Counted from the stretch's first letter, positions 12,031 to 25,112 are shown. The stretch is 64,000 bases of DNA from Nymphalis io (GCF_905147045.1 NC_065898.1:4588001-4652000); one strand, 5' to 3'. Program-made: numbers and translations. The notes: generated by a model not told the origin, from the letters alone.

Positions 12031-12099
12031 ATGGCTTAATCTTTACTTTTTATCTTTGTCAGTGGGTTTTATGTAAATTTTCAATGTTAGTGTAACTTC

Positions 12100-12350
12100 C
12101 GTGGTACCACTCATCATTTATAGTACCGCCAAGCAGCAATAGATTGTATTGTTGTGTTCCGGTTGGAAGAGTGAGTGAGTTAGAATTACTACAGCCACAG
12201 GAGACATACCATCTTAGTTCCTAAGGTTGGTGGTGCATTAGTTATGTAAGGGGTCGTTAATATTTCTTACAATGCCATCTTCGGGCGACGCTGACCACTT
12301 TACATCAGGTTTCCCATTTTTCAGTCTAACCTAATACAATAAAAATAATA
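12100..12350 (+). mobile_element. SINE family 2, diverged, 5'-truncated
   Basis: GGTACCACTCATCA, GTTGTGTTCCGGTTGGAAG, TTCCTAAGGTTGGTGG and TTTCTTACAATGCCA are kept in order, with many substitutions, ending in an A-rich tail. Confidence 0.75.
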
Positions 12351-12978
12351 ATAAGTAGAATACCTACTTTATTCAAGTGAATAAGTTTATTTTGATTGAA
12401 AAATATATAATATATTAACAATTAATTTATTAAAAAAAATCTAAGAAATACAAACTTTTATGCGAAGTAATTATAATTCAATTATATATTTTATCATAAA
12501 TAATGTAGGTATATAAACTTAATAGCTACAATATTACACTCACTTGATGATAGAGATAAATATATATAACATAGCTACTTACGTACCATACAAATAAAAT
12601 TCAATTCCTTTTAGTTGATAGTAAGCCTTTTTAGTTTTTAATTTTATACAGCTATAACTATACCTATCAACATGTATTTATTTATTTATTTGGACCTTCA
12701 ACAGTTGTACATAACACACATTCAAAACACTATTTACATTAACTTCACACACACACACTTACAGAACACACCATTCACGAACACAATTACAAAATATACA
12801 GATAAAAAATTAAATAAAAACAGAAAATAAAAATATAAAGATCAAAAATATATATGTACTTATTACACATATATATATTGTAAACTGAAATTCAGCACTA
12901 AAACAATGCATAAGAAATTTAAATCTAGAACCTTCTGTTCTTTATTCGTAAATATAATTACCGGTCTACAGCTGGCGA
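12351..12978. other. Intergenic sequence
   Basis: AT-rich. A short CACACACACA run lies at about 12749-12758. Nothing else recognised. Confidence 0.5.
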
Positions 12979-13116
12979 ACACATATGTGGCAGAATTTCA
13001 ATGAAATTGTTCGTTCAGTTCCCGCATTGGAGCAGCGTGGTGGAGAAACCTCCAAAGCTTCTCATCAAAGGGACAGTACGGCTTAGCTCAGCTGTGAGAA
13101 ATTCACTGTTACTTTA
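12979..13116 (+). mobile_element. SINE family 1, internally deleted 3' fragment
   Basis: ACATATGTGGCAGAATTTCA is in the reverse orientation to the rest, then GCATTGGAGCAGCGTGGTGG runs forward and ends near CACTGTTACTT. The opposite orientation of the first piece suggests a rearranged or composite copy. Confidence 0.65.
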
Positions 13117-13494
13117 CGTTTGAAAAAATTAAAACGGATATAACCTATAGACTTTTATTAACAATATTTTTATAACACATCTAAATAACATTTATTTAAA
13201 AATGTTTTAAATATCCATATATGGTAGGTATACACTTTTACTTTCATAAGCTTAAATTTCTTATAAAACAAATCGATATTCATTTTATTTGACATGTGAC
13301 AAATGATTGCTTTGCTTTTTAATTTCTCTATGTCGTTAGTATAAAAATTGAATATATTATTTTTATAAAATGATATATACTAATTTCAGTATGCCATGAA
13401 TGGTAGGTGTATGTCAAATTTTATAATGATTCCGACATTTATTTATTAAATTGTAACATTTTCATCAAATTAAAAATCACTCCAAGCTCTACCA
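13117..13494. other. AT-rich intergenic sequence
   Basis: Nothing recognised. Confidence 0.5.
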
Positions 13495-13645
13495 TCTGTT
13501 CACGTTATCTGTAATCCAGTACTCACCGAGTGGTACGAGGCGGTGGGCGGGTCCGAGTGGACCACGCCCTCTCCCTCCCACCAAACGTTCTGATTGGTGA
13601 ATGTCACTGATGCGCATGAGCATTGAAACTGAACAAGCGATGAAA
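13495..13645. promoter_or_regulatory. GC-rich single-copy island
   Basis: Contains a GC-box-like GGTGGGCGGG (about 13543-13551), two CCGAGTGG words and an inverted CCAAT (GATTGGTG). No long open frame. It could be an enhancer or a promoter of an unseen transcript; neither can be shown here. Confidence 0.3.
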
Positions 13646-13776
13646 TTGATTCAATCGCGTACTATTGAATACTCACGGGTTAAAGTGATAGACTAATTTT
13701 TCGTTTTTGATATCATTGCACTTTCTAGAATATTTAAGCAATATTTTAAAACTACTTATCAAACCTTCGAGTAATT

Positions 13777-13818
13777 GTGCAAAATTCCTAAAAGTTATAT
13801 CTTTTAGGAATTTTGCAC
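13777..13818. repeat. Perfect 18-bp hairpin with 6-base loop
   Basis: GTGCAAAATTCCTAAAAG (13777-13794) is the exact reverse complement of 13801-13818, separated by TTATAT. It is too short for a usual insect microRNA precursor. It may be a remnant of a palindromic element or a cruciform-forming site. Confidence 0.7.
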
Positions 13819-14166
13819 TCTACGTTTTATTATATATAAGGGCTGGTTCGTTGTAACACCAAGATAATCAGAATTCCGATTCAACTGGAAAATGCTGCTA
13901 TCGTTCTTGCCACCGTTCCACTTGGTCGGTGGTGGTGGTTGGTCGTTGGTGATTTGTAGGCATAGCTATTATTTAATTATGATTTGTATATTTAAAGAAC
14001 AACGTCATAACAAGCAATTGCACCTAAGTATACATATACAACATACCTACATTTTCTTGAAGAGTAGAGGCTACTTTAGCCAAGTAGGATATGTACCTAC
14101 GGGCGGTTACACTTTGATACCATAAATAAGTAAAAATCATAAGTATGAACATTTTTAAGCTAAGCT
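13819..14166. other. Intergenic sequence
   Basis: A small open frame (13892-14125) is present but has no recognisable motif. No repeat recognised. Confidence 0.45.
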
Positions 14167-14413
14167 CTTTTTTTATATAGAATAGGAAGGTGGACGAGCA
14201 TATGGGCCACCTGATGGTAAGTGGTCACCAAACGCCAATGCGCCACCGACCTTGGGAACTAAGATTTTATGTCCCTTGTGCCTGTAATTAAACTGGCTCA
14301 CTCACCCTTCAAACCGGAACACAACAATACCAAGTACTGCTGTTTTGCGGTAGAATATCTGATGAGTGGGTGGTACCTACCCAGACGAGCTTGCACAAAG
14401 CCCTACCACCAGT
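14167..14413 (-). mobile_element. SINE family 2 with an internal deletion
   Basis: Close to consensus, but about 45 bases around the ACATTTCTTACAATGCC block are missing between GTCACCAAACGCC and AATGCGCCACC. Confidence 0.85.
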
Positions 14414-14768
14414 AATGCGTCAGGTATGTGACGAAAAGCCTATTAAATGAGGGTACGTTCCTAGGAACCTTTGTGTTTTAAAAGTTGCATGTTTTTATTC
14501 AATGATGTTAAGCCTAATTAATGTAGTTAAAAGAAAATACTGTTTATCTACATATTTAATTTTCTACATATTAATATAGCGTAAAACTTTGCCCAATAAT
14601 CTTAAAACACACCCCAAATACATATTATAGTAAGTAAAAACTAATTGTGCGAGATTCTACACTCATCTATGTAAATAGGAACCTATTTAGCTAAAGAAAA
14701 CGTTTTTATTACTGAAACATTAAAGTTTTGATAACATTGAGATGAACCAGACCCTCATTTCACTTGGA
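14414..14768. other. AT-rich intergenic sequence
   Basis: Nothing recognised. Confidence 0.5.
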
Positions 14769-14983
14769 TGTGGTAGGTAGGTGCAATACCCATGGGTAGA
14801 TAAAACTAAACAGCACTACCTGCTTAGTATTGCTGTGTTCCGGTTTGAGGGGCGAATGAGCTAGTGTGATTACATAAGGGATGTAACTTATTCCCATGGT
14901 TGATGACGGATTGTTAATGTAAGAAATTGTTAATATAAAAGTGTTCGTGTCTACAGGCGGCGTTGACCGATTACCATAAGACC
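14769..14983 (+). mobile_element. SINE family 2, old and diverged
   Basis: GTATTGCTGTGTTCCGGTTTG, then GAGCTAGTGTGATTACA, CAAGGGATGTAA-like sequence and GACCGATTACCAT keep the family order but with heavy substitution. No A-tail is left. Confidence 0.65.
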
Positions 14984-17059
14984 TTTTTTGCCGCACACGT
15001 ATACATAGGTAGATACGTTCTTCGAAAAAAAAAACAATTAATTCCTGAGGACGTCAAAAAAGAATTACGTCAAAATTATTTCTTCCAAAACAGAAGTAAA
15101 TAATACATTCCAAATAAATGTACTAACTATCAAGTTACAAAGCATAAATAAACGTATTTAATTCAAAATCATTCCACGAACAAAACCCGTGGAACAATAT
15201 ATTCCAAGTCAATACATCAAATAAACTCCATCTATTGTGAAACAACTACTTCTGAACTTAACACGAATACTTCCCACATTATCTACAAATCGACGCCGGT
15301 TCCTGCAATTGCTACAAATGCATTTATTGATGTTAAGACACCGTCTAATGGACTACGAACAAGTTTTGTTTAGTATTTATTGCTTGAAACCTAGATTAAA
15401 GCTAAATCTTTTGGTTTAAGCGTTATATTTTGAATCGTGGCCTGTGTTAAGTCGCTGATTTAAAAAAAAACTAATTACTAACTATTCTTTATGGATGTGT
15501 ACGAATATCTTTTGTCTTTATTTGTACTAGGAAATCAGCGCGATGAGCCTTTTGACGGAATGATTTGAGGAAATATTGGTAACAAACATTGGCATTTGCA
15601 TTGACCAAGTTGGACACTGACAACTTGCTGCGATTTATTTTACACGTTTCTTCTGCCTGGTTGATCTAATATAGCTTATAAGACCGCAGATCCAAAATCC
15701 TGGGTACAACGATGGGTGTGACTAATTTAAAAAATATTGATATTTTCTGTGAAAAGCACCCTACTTATCAATAACATATTAAATCGCACGCGTTCTTTCT
15801 TTAAAAAAAAACATTTAAGATCCCACTTTACAATGCCCAAAATTTTTTTATTATTAATTAATCAATACGACTCCCCACCTAATTAATTCACGCAATACCA
15901 ACAATATATGTACAAAGTTTCAATTGGATGAATAATTCGTGTACGCAAAGAATACGAACAAAAAAGACGTCTTAATTATGATACATAAGTTTTTATGGGT
16001 AGCTTTAGATATATGCGGTCTCCTTTTGAATTCTTTCTATTATACAAAAATGTATAAACACACAATAAATTCCCTTATCTCTTTGTTTTAACATTGTAAA
16101 TTAAGTTCTAAGCGTTGGACTCTTCGATATACCTTATGTCTTATATCGGCCGTCTATCACACTGTTTTATTAATAAAATTATATGTGGTGGAACTTACTT
16201 TTGTATCTATATTATTGGTAAGGGTTCACGAAGACGGCCATCTGCTGGGCAACGGTGGGACAGTTACAATATTATACTACTTTACTTTTTCAAAATTTCT
16301 ATGCAAAATTTACTAAGATAATTGACGGTAGTATATGGAATGGAATGATAGCTAAGAGTTTTAAGATTAGTTGAAATGCAAGAGTCGATGATAAAACTAT
16401 AATCGGTATCCCAGGTATGGTTGGTAATTTTATTACAATAATTTTCATTAAATATCAGTTTCAATAATGTTTTCATACATTCATACAAGCTTCCATAACA
16501 GCATCAGTTATTAAGTAACCACTTTACGTGTAAAAAGAAAATTTTTGGTGGATGTGCAGGCTTAGATCTTTTTTAAACGCATGCCCAATACAACCTTTGT
16601 TTATTTACTTCCAAACAAGTGTTGTATTATTAGTATAAAACGAAGACTTGATTTCCACGACAAACAATTAAGATATGTATGTAGCAAATATACTACTTTA
16701 TATATATCCACTATATTTGCTAAAATATTTCAAATAAGTTTGTCTTTATATATTTTAAAAAGTAACATTTAATTGTCAGTATTAATATACTCATTATTCA
16801 TTCGTAATCAAATGTATTTAAAGTAATGGAATATATAATTATAACGAATAAAACGTATTCGAAAATGGAAGAGAATCTTTATAGCATTATTCACTTATCC
16901 ATAACTTTTTAAATAATATTATTAAAAGCATGATTACCTGACAATAGGTACATTTTCAGACTTATTACCATAGTCAATTTTAAATATTTAAAAAAAAAAC
17001 GAATGAATTTAAGCGATGGTGCATTTATAAAGACAGTTAACTATCTAACATATAAAACG
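14984..17059. other. Intergenic sequence, about 2 kb
   Basis: AT-rich with no gene that I can support. An 11-base inverted repeat, TAGCAAATATA (16682-16692) with TATATTTGCTA (16712-16722), surrounds AT-rich sequence. Short open frames at 15237, 16115, 16282 and 16581 lack any motif. Confidence 0.45.
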
Positions 17060-17250
17060 CATCGGTGTGAGGCACATCACCATCGGCACACGCCGAAAGG
17101 CATTCACACAGCAAATATTAACCCACACCATTGTGTCGGCGTCCCCCAAAGATTATCTTATCACCTGTTTGTTCACCAAACACCGCTGTTTGGTGACAGG
17201 CGCTCGTGTGTCTGTCCGTTTGTCTTGCCTTATCTATTGGAGTGAAGGAG
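17060..17250. promoter_or_regulatory. GC-richer single-copy island with a hairpin
   Basis: TCACCAAACA (17173-17182) pairs exactly with TGTTTGGTGA (17187-17196) across a CCGC loop, and outer CCTG/CAGG (17164-17167, 17197-17200) can extend it past a bulge. Two overlapping open frames cross the island, but neither resembles a protein. A regulatory role is inference. Confidence 0.3.
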
Positions 17251-18820
17251 TATTTGAGAGATTTCCTGTCGGTTTCAATACCTTTATGATGAATGATGTG
17301 TAAGATTATATATTTATGGTCCGTGTTTGTAATTCTAATGTCTATGGTATTGAATTTGTGTTACATGTAAGCGTATTTCCTTAGTATAAATTGTAATACG
17401 TTAAATTGATTTATTTACTTGCACAAATTATGGAATGATATAGAAATGACATAATACCAAAGTTCATACTTTTTCGATCAATCCTTAGTTAATCGGAGAA
17501 TAGTTGCCAATAATAAAATATGAAAAAATACCTAAAGTAAAAAGTGATTGAATTTAATTATTTTTGAATTTGGAATTAAAAAACTATAAATGAATGACAC
17601 ATGTCTTTTTTTTTAATCACAGATATTTTTGTAATTATCGTTACTAATTCCACTATTGTTATAAAATTGAAAGTATGTTTTTATGCTCGCCCTCTAGAAT
17701 AACAGGACGGGCTTTATTGACATTTGGCATTAGTGGTTTAAATAAGTCATAGAATATGTACCTAAATTCTTTTTTAAACATTTTTAAGGGGTCAATGCTG
17801 AAATATTATTAGGTAAAGCCGATCTAAGCAGTACGATTTATTTAATTTACCGAACATATAAATATAATTGAAACATAAATTAATTTAACTAATTAAATAA
17901 TTAAACTACTGAGTTTTTTTTCGGTAATTAATAAGTGCCGTATTCTACAAATTATTAATATAGGTATTTTAGTACCCTACTTCAATAGTGTTCATAAAAA
18001 CCGACATTAATAGAGTTTTAATTTTTAGTTTTAACATTTATGAGAAAGAAATAAAGTAGTATTTTTATTTTGCAATCAATCCACGGTACAGATAAAGAAT
18101 AAAAAGTAACAAATTAAATTTGATAAAGGTAATAAAATAAAAGAAAAAAAAACACCAAATTAATTCATCAGTCTGTTACCTATTAGCATTTTCGAGAATA
18201 AAGATACGGGCTTCTTAATTGCGAACCCGTTTAGCCCTTCTTATATCCAAAGCACAAGTAGGCAGTCAATCTTTATTGGTTTACAACACCAATAGCAACT
18301 GAGGCCCCTCAATAATTAACAGATTCATTCCTTAAGACCACCAGAGCCAATAATTAATATAGGCCGACAAAATAGGGTACCTAATGAAAATGTCTTAATT
18401 TTATTAGATTGCCGTCAATCTTCTGTTTATGGGCCCTTCAGTGCTGTAAAGATAGAGCCAGCATGTCCTTATAAGGCTGTTAATATCTTAATTGTATTGT
18501 AAAAATGTTCGAAACAATTATTGTAAAGTAAATATTTGCCCTTTATTAAAGAGGTTGCATTTGATTGTTTTTTTTTTTTAATTAAAATTCGACGAAGTCA
18601 TATAGGTCATGCGATAATTGAGATGATAAATAATAGTCCCTATTTTATATAATAATTAATTTTATGATTAGTTGACTAAAACTATTTGTTGCAATTTTCT
18701 TGCAATGTTTCGATCTTTTAAATTCGATTCACATCTCAAAACGGATTCGTAACAATGCAAATTAATTTTATATATAAATAAAATGATAATTTTAATTAAA
18801 TTTAAATATGCATTTCAACG
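17251..18820. other. AT-rich intergenic sequence
   Basis: No gene or named repeat seen. A modestly less AT-rich patch lies at 18200-18470 (GGCCCTTCAGTGCTG). Confidence 0.45.
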
Positions 18821-19020
18821 TAACGGTGAAGGAAAACATCGAGACACAAAAAACAAACAGCGAGGAAACCTGCATGTGTCTAATTTCATTGAAATTATGC
18901 CACATGTGTATCCTACGAACCCGCATTGGATCAGCGTCGTGGAATAAGCTCCAAACCTTCTTCTCAAAAAGGGAGAGGAGGCCTTATCCCAGCAGCGGGA
19001 CATTAACAGGCTGTTACTGT
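18821..19020 (+). mobile_element. SINE family 1, 5'-truncated
   Basis: Starts inside the body at AACGGTGAAGGAAAACATCG and runs to ACAGGCTGTTACTGT. The tRNA-like head is absent. Confidence 0.85.
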
Positions 19021-20303
19021 ATTGTATGCATTTCAAAAGCCTGTTGTTTTTACTCGAGCGAAATATAGTCCGGCTCTTTATTTGCAAATGAGCCTAATTA
19101 GCTTCACTCACCATCTCCAGAGGCAGGGATGCATCATAGTCTGGCAGCCTGCAGAAAATGATACGTTAGATTTGGCTAGGATAGTCCGCAGGTTTCCCAA
19201 CCTGTCACCCTGAACTGTCTGGCCTCACTTGTAGAAATGTATTGCTTCGCTCACTACAAATACTTTTAAATGTAATAAGTATATAACTTTACATATATTT
19301 TTGTATATTTTGTACTGTTGTATGTATTTTTTTAAATATTTAACAGGGAATTTCATTGTAAGCACAATTAATAATAATGATAACGAATTCATATATATTA
19401 ATTGCATATCAATTATTACACACTAATAACTGTTAAACTTAACCATTAAATAAAATAATTTGTTTTCGATCTAATCTGTTATGTTTTTATTTATTTGTAA
19501 TTAATCAAACGTTTCTTGTAATAACGTTGGATTATCAAAATCAATTACGTATCCAGAGCTTTTTTATCGTTTTCATTATAATATTTATATTTAAAATACA
19601 ATTACTAAGATCAAAATCTTAACTATAATTAACATTAGAAATTTATATCAATATAATAAATACGAAAGAAACTCTGTCTGTTAGGCTAACACGACTACCA
19701 AGTAAGTAAGTGAAAACTAGTATTTATATATGAGATAACTTTGAAATTATTGTTTCCTAAATTTAAAAAAAAAACATGAGAATCGAAAATAAATGGCGTT
19801 TTCACACGTTCCGTCGCGTCGAAAACGAAAATCCGACGGCTCTGACGTTAAAATGCTTTTACACGACCATGTTAAAATGACATTCCAAAAAGAGAATATC
19901 AAAATGTACTTAAGTAATGGAACAAATGCATACATAACATTACCGTATAATACTCGTAATAGTGATCATAAAATCCGAATCGAAGTGTAAACGCCACTTA
20001 ATGTTGTAATGAAATAATTTGCAACAGTTTATTACGCCTAAATGAAAATCAACTTATCGACTTAGCGGGTGGTAATCGAGTAATGAGCAGGCTTTTAGCA
20101 CGATCAATTTGTTTTATAATCTATTCAAATTTGAACTTTATATTGTTGCATTAAGCACTCTCTTTTTTAATATAGAAGGTATTAAGACATTTATCTTAAT
20201 GCGTTAATGCGATCACTGTTTGCTGCTTGAGAACTAATTTGTTCTTAATTGATGAAGTTTTAATGGAAATAAACGATGTTTTTTAATTGTTAAGTTTATT
20301 TAT
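19021..20303. other. Intergenic sequence
   Basis: Contains a less AT-rich patch at about 19100-19225 with no repeat match by eye. A short relic of the dispersed repeat (AAATACGAAAGAAACTCTGTC) lies near 19658-19700. Small open frames are unconvincing. Confidence 0.45.
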
Positions 20304-20516
20304 ACCGAGGTTATCCAGTGGTTAGAATTCGTGAATCTAACCGATGATTGCGGGTTCAAACCCAGACAAGAACCAATTAATGTTCATGTTTGTAATTCAT
20401 CTCGTGGGCGGCAGAACACAAAACATCGTGAGGAAACCTGCACGCGTCTTTGAAACCTGCCACATGTGTATCCACCAACTCGCATTGGAGCGTGGTGGAA
20501 CGAGCTCCGAACCTTA
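20304..20516 (+). mobile_element. SINE family 1, diverged, with head
   Basis: The tRNA-like head (CCGAGGTTATCCAGTGGTTAG, GCGGGTTCAAACCC as B-box) is present. Body blocks CGTGAGGAAACCTGCACG and CACATGTGTATCCACCAA follow. The 3' end stops at CTCCGAACCTTA, so the tail is lost. Confidence 0.8.
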
Positions 20517-21589
20517 CCTCTGTTATTTCACTTTATATTTATATTGTGAAACAATTTGGAGATTTTATATTTATAATTTCGATTATATTTATTACAATAC
20601 AATAAACGTTGATTTTTTTTGTTTCACGGAACATTCTCGGTTCGTTTAAAAAATGTCGTAACCACACTTCATCACACAATTAAATTCCACCAAAGAAAGG
20701 GTATCGATGGTCCACCATAATGGGCGCTATTGTTACCATTCGTCTCACAATGCCTTACTTACGGCCCGCTTAGGATATGAAAAAAGAAATGGCCAACGCA
20801 TTTGACATACAGCCCTTCAGACATGTCAACATTAGACGCATGATTATCGGTTTTTTTTAATTTCACACAATATGAAGCTCAATTGAATTTTTAATTTATT
20901 AAAACTAAAAATCGAATCTTCAATTCAATTTTAGAATACAATGTATTATAATGTATGATATTTTGTAATTATTTCAAAAATACTAATATTCTATTTAATT
21001 AAATTTGAATCGAATATACTTATTTGTGAAAATTATCCCTATTCTGATGATTTTTTTGCATGACCCAAAGTAGGTCTGTGTGTATTTCATATTATTTTGG
21101 ACCATAACAAATTCGTCAGATCAACGCGGCGAGTTTGACGTTCGGTTATTTCGATTATGAATATTACAAGGCTCGCTCATTGTTATAATGTTGTGAAGTG
21201 GTCTCAAGTATATATCAACATTTCAATATACCATAACCTTTAAAAATGAATATCCAATCATAATAATTATCGTCTAAACAAACCATCTCAAAATAGGTAA
21301 TCAATACACGAACCAATATACCGATGCATTAACAATTCTTAAATTCGTAATCAAATACGATAGTTTAGTTGTCTCCATTCGAAAACTGTTGTCAGTGACC
21401 GAATTTTGAACGTCATTCAATCCAAATCTAATGCATCGCAATCAAATAAACATGGCGTCCATTTCGGTTTTTACAGCATCATGACAATTTGAAGTCGATA
21501 TTATATTTCTAAATTCGACTTTATTACAACGTATTAAGAGTTATACAGTCCGTTCGGGTGTGGACGTAAATGGATAATGTAATGGTATC
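20517..21589. other. Intergenic sequence
   Basis: AT-rich with a few GC-richer spots (20700-20860, 21115-21150). No gene seen. Confidence 0.45.
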
Positions 21590-21690
21590 GTACGGACCGC
21601 GTGACAGTTGATTAAAGGGGGCCGAAAGAGGACCGAGGTCGGGGGCCCGCGACAGCACCGCAGGAGCGACCCTGCGGGATGCCCCCCTGA
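21590..21690. promoter_or_regulatory. Very GC-rich single-copy island
   Basis: About 100 bases with GGGGGCCGAAAGAGGACCG and CGCAGGAGCGACCCTGCGGG, the latter partly self-complementary (CGCAGG/CCTGCG). A 65-codon reverse-strand frame covers it without a recognisable motif. I do not see it elsewhere in the window. Confidence 0.3.
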
Positions 21691-22645
21691 TGATTGTATT
21701 TAAAATAAATAAGTACCTCAATGAACGATTGTCCGCGCATTCCCGAGTGGTTTATGGATGTCCGTGATTGTGCCTCGATAATTTATACGATGTTTGTCGC
21801 TGTCGTGATTGGTAATGTATGAAAGTGAATACAAAGTCAATCCAAAAACAATTAATAGTTTCGATTAACAAGAAGTAGGATAAAAGAAATATAATCAATT
21901 ATCTATTTTTAATTATTTCAATCATCACATAATAGAAATTCATCACATTCCACATTCAAGGGATTCCTCTATAATTTTTTTTAAATATGTTTTTTTATAA
22001 ATACAATTTATTCGAAAAATCTATTCAGTAAAAAAATAAATTTACCTACTAACTTCAACGACCATTTACGCTTAAGCTCAAAATTGTATGTTACCTACCA
22101 ATGGTTCTTTATTTAAAAAGGGGTGTAAATATCCCATTCATATTAAAACGGTTTTAAAATAACAATTACGTAACAAATAATAGGACAACCATTAAATATC
22201 CCAATACAGCATTAAATTTACAGTTTTATAATGTTTTACGCGGGTTCTATAATCAAAAGATTATAGTTTAGTCTTTTTTTCAGTGCAGTTTTCATTAGTG
22301 TTGTAATTCGTCGACAGAACGTGTAATCATTGTTAGGGTTAAATGCGTCAGCCATTTTAAAAAATACGTAATTGTGGGTTGTGCTTTGATAGTAGTGCTG
22401 TTTTTTGTGACTTTTTGTTATTAGTAATCTATCGTTTAGAGTATTTGATTAAAACTCTATTTGATATACATATTATGTTATAATATTATAGTTTACTTCA
22501 TTGCTTTTGGTTTAAAAGCATTTCAAATTAATAAATCGCGATCTGAATAACAGTTACTGAATATATATTAGAATGTATGTAATCTGACATAAGGAATGTT
22601 ATCAATAAAATTTATGCAATTCTTGCATAATTTAATGGACATACC
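21691..22645. other. AT-rich intergenic sequence
   Basis: Nothing recognised. Confidence 0.5.
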
Positions 22646-22945
22646 GTAACAGCCTGTGAATGTCCCACTGCTGGGCTAAAGGCCTCCTCTCCTCTTTTTG
22701 AGGAGAAGGTTTGGAGCTTATTCCACCACGCTGCTCCAATGCGGGTTGGTGGAATACACATGTGGCAGAATTTCAGTGAAATTAGACACATGCAGGTTTC
22801 CTCACGATGTTTTCCTTCACTTTAAAGCACGAGATGAATTATAATCACAAATTAAGCACATGAAAATTCAGTGGTGCTTGCCTGGGTTTGAACCCACGAT
22901 CATCGGTTAAGATTCACATGTTCTTACCACTGGGCCATCTCGGCT
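22646..22945 (-). mobile_element. SINE family 1, full length
   Basis: A clean representative. Read on the minus strand it opens with a tRNA-like head (GCCGAGATGGCCCAGTGG, B-box GTGGGTTCAAACCC). The body has the landmarks CATCTCGTGC, CATCGTGAGGAAACCTGCAT, ACATGTGTATTCCACCAACC, GCATTGGAGCAGCGTGGTGG and CCCAGCAGTGGGACATT. It ends in AGGCTGTTAC plus a short TTACTG or TTACGG repeat rather than poly(A). The head and layout resemble the Metulj-type SINEs described in Heliconius. About 21 copies or fragments lie in the window. Confidence 0.9.
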
Positions 22946-24386
22946 CTTTTACACAAGAGCGTGTAACTTATTTATATAAAAAAAAATAGCAACATAGTCA
23001 GTTCGGCAGTTCATGCGTGTTTTTATACGTATAAAACATTTTTTTCAATAAGAATCTTCAAGTTATCCATCACACATATTATTATGATCAGAATTTAAAA
23101 CACTACCGCGTATGAGCGGGGCGACCGGGGTTATCAGTCTTGCAGGTCTTAGGAAGCCCCTAACAAGCAATCTAACGCCTAACCATATGGTAAACCATTA
23201 AACAATCCCAAATCCAAATCCAATAATATCGAATCTATTTATAATAATAAAAACATTAATACATAGATTTTCGTAAAATACATTATATTTTTTTTTATTA
23301 TCAAATCTAAATTCGAATAAAATTGTAACAGTGACATTAATACAAATGCCACTTTAATAAAATAAAAAATAAAAAACACACACACAGAGACGACACGCTT
23401 GTTAGATTAAAAACATTGTAGACAACCAACATAGTATTACACCGCCATTATATTGAAACAGATGATATTTCACCGAATCATAAATTTTATAACCTCTTTC
23501 CTTTAAACTGCGAACGAGGCACCTAAGTTGAAACTTGTGTATGTTTATTTTTTGATAGGACTGTGTAACTGTGTGCCTTTTCTTTTAAAACTTTTTTTTT
23601 ATTTGAAGTTTTTATTTATGCATCCAATAAAAGAGGTTTTTTTACATCGCTCCAGTATATATTTTTTTCAAGGAAATCGAGGTGAACGCAGCCGAAATGT
23701 TTACGTAGTTCAGTCTTAATTTACGCTTTAAGGTTTTATAAATAATTTGAATGATTACAATTATGATGTTTGTTTCGGAATCTTTTATTTGTTTAAATAT
23801 AATAAAACTAATTGCATATTTAAACTAGAACCGCTTTTTAGGTCATATCGTTCGAATAGTGAGTTGACACACACATTTGAAAATACATTTTTATACATTA
23901 CTTTACATAAAATATAATATTTTTGACACAATTATAAAAAATAATTATCAATATGTTTGAACTTTGAAAACTGTTCCTTAATATACGTATTGGCTTTCAA
24001 GGCCTTAAAGTTTTATATTTAAATATAATTTTAACCGCCATTTTCGTAAATTCCATTTTAGGTAGCGGTCTTAAAATACGAATAAGTATGACGCAGTGGC
24101 AGATATCAATACGACTGCATTTAATACCGATGGTTTCGATTTGATTTTTACTCGGCAAGAATATTTATAGGGATAAACACATGTTTGAATTGAGTTTTTT
24201 ATACCGTTTGCTATTATATACCTACCCTTCGTAGGTTATAACAACGTCATTGGTTCATTCCAGTTTTAAAAAGATAAGTAAAACATAAAAATATCGATAT
24301 CTAATTTATTGATTTTAGTTATAATATTTTCTTATATATATTTAGGTACATACAATAGTCAAGTCAAGTCTGTAGTTAGTAAATTT
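22946..24386. other. Intergenic sequence
   Basis: AT-rich. CACACACACAGAGACGACAC at about 23377 is a short simple repeat. The 63-codon frame at 23528-23719 is rich in F, L and Y from T-runs and is not convincing. Confidence 0.45.
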
Positions 24387-24620
24387 AGCCTGCAAATGTC
24401 ACTCTGCTCGCCTAAGGCCACATCACCTTTTCAAAAGGTTTGGACCTTATGCCACCACATTGCTGTAATGTGGGTTGGCGGATATTTATGTCTCAGATTT
24501 TCATTCGACACATGCAGTTTTCATGGGATGTTTTCCTTGCAATTAGATGAATTATAAACAAAATTTGAGTACATGTAAAATCCACTGTATTTGAACCTGC
24601 GATCATCGATTAAGATTCAT
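24387..24620 (-). mobile_element. SINE family 1, old and diverged
   Basis: Order of blocks is kept (TGCAAATGTCACTCTGCTCG, GTTTGGACCTTATGCCACC, GACACATGCAG, GATCATCGATTAAGATTC) with frequent substitutions. The head is cut off after the B-box region. Confidence 0.75.
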
Positions 24621-25112
24621 CATCACGACTCTATAATATAAACAAATCAAAAAAACACTAAAGACATATATATTCGATTTTCAATTGAAAATTTGAAGTT
24701 CGATTTGTCAATAAATATAATGTTTTGTTGATAATATTTATAGAATCACACGTAAGTTACAAAGAACGAACATAACAAAAATTAAACTCGATCAGATACG
24801 ATAGATCCGTGTTAAAGTGTTAACAAAGAGCATATCAGATGCTACGTAAAGATACCGGGTAGCATGGAATGTGCGTTTTGTTTCCAGTGAATCACAGCTC
24901 TAACCCCATTTTGTATGCATTGGGCCCCTCCCAATAGAGACGTAAACAAAAAAATACCGAGAGCGCGGTTGTTTGTTTGTATTTTTCTTTTTAATATATA
25001 TCGATAATTGTACTACTTTTATTAGATTTATTTATGGTTTTGTAATGAGTTGCTAATGTTAATTTATGTTTGTCTGTTTAAACTATGGAATATGTCTTTA
25101 TTTATTGAATGC
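24621..25112. other. Intergenic sequence with a small GC-richer patch
   Basis: Around 24870-24975, TTTTGTTTCCAG precedes a patch with ATTGGGCCCCTCCCAAT, an imperfect palindrome (ATTGGG/CCCAAT) at about 24920-24936. The splice-acceptor-like string is followed at once by a stop in one frame, so I do not call an exon. Confidence 0.35.

Noticed and set aside
22860..22945. tRNA gene
   Set aside because: The A-box and B-box-like text (GGGTTCAAACCC) is the head of a family 1 SINE. The cloverleaf arms do not pair properly and the same head recurs in many copies.
24880..24900. Splice-acceptor-like TTTTGTTTCCAG
   Set aside because: The sequence after it meets stops quickly in all frames, and its composition is not coding-like.
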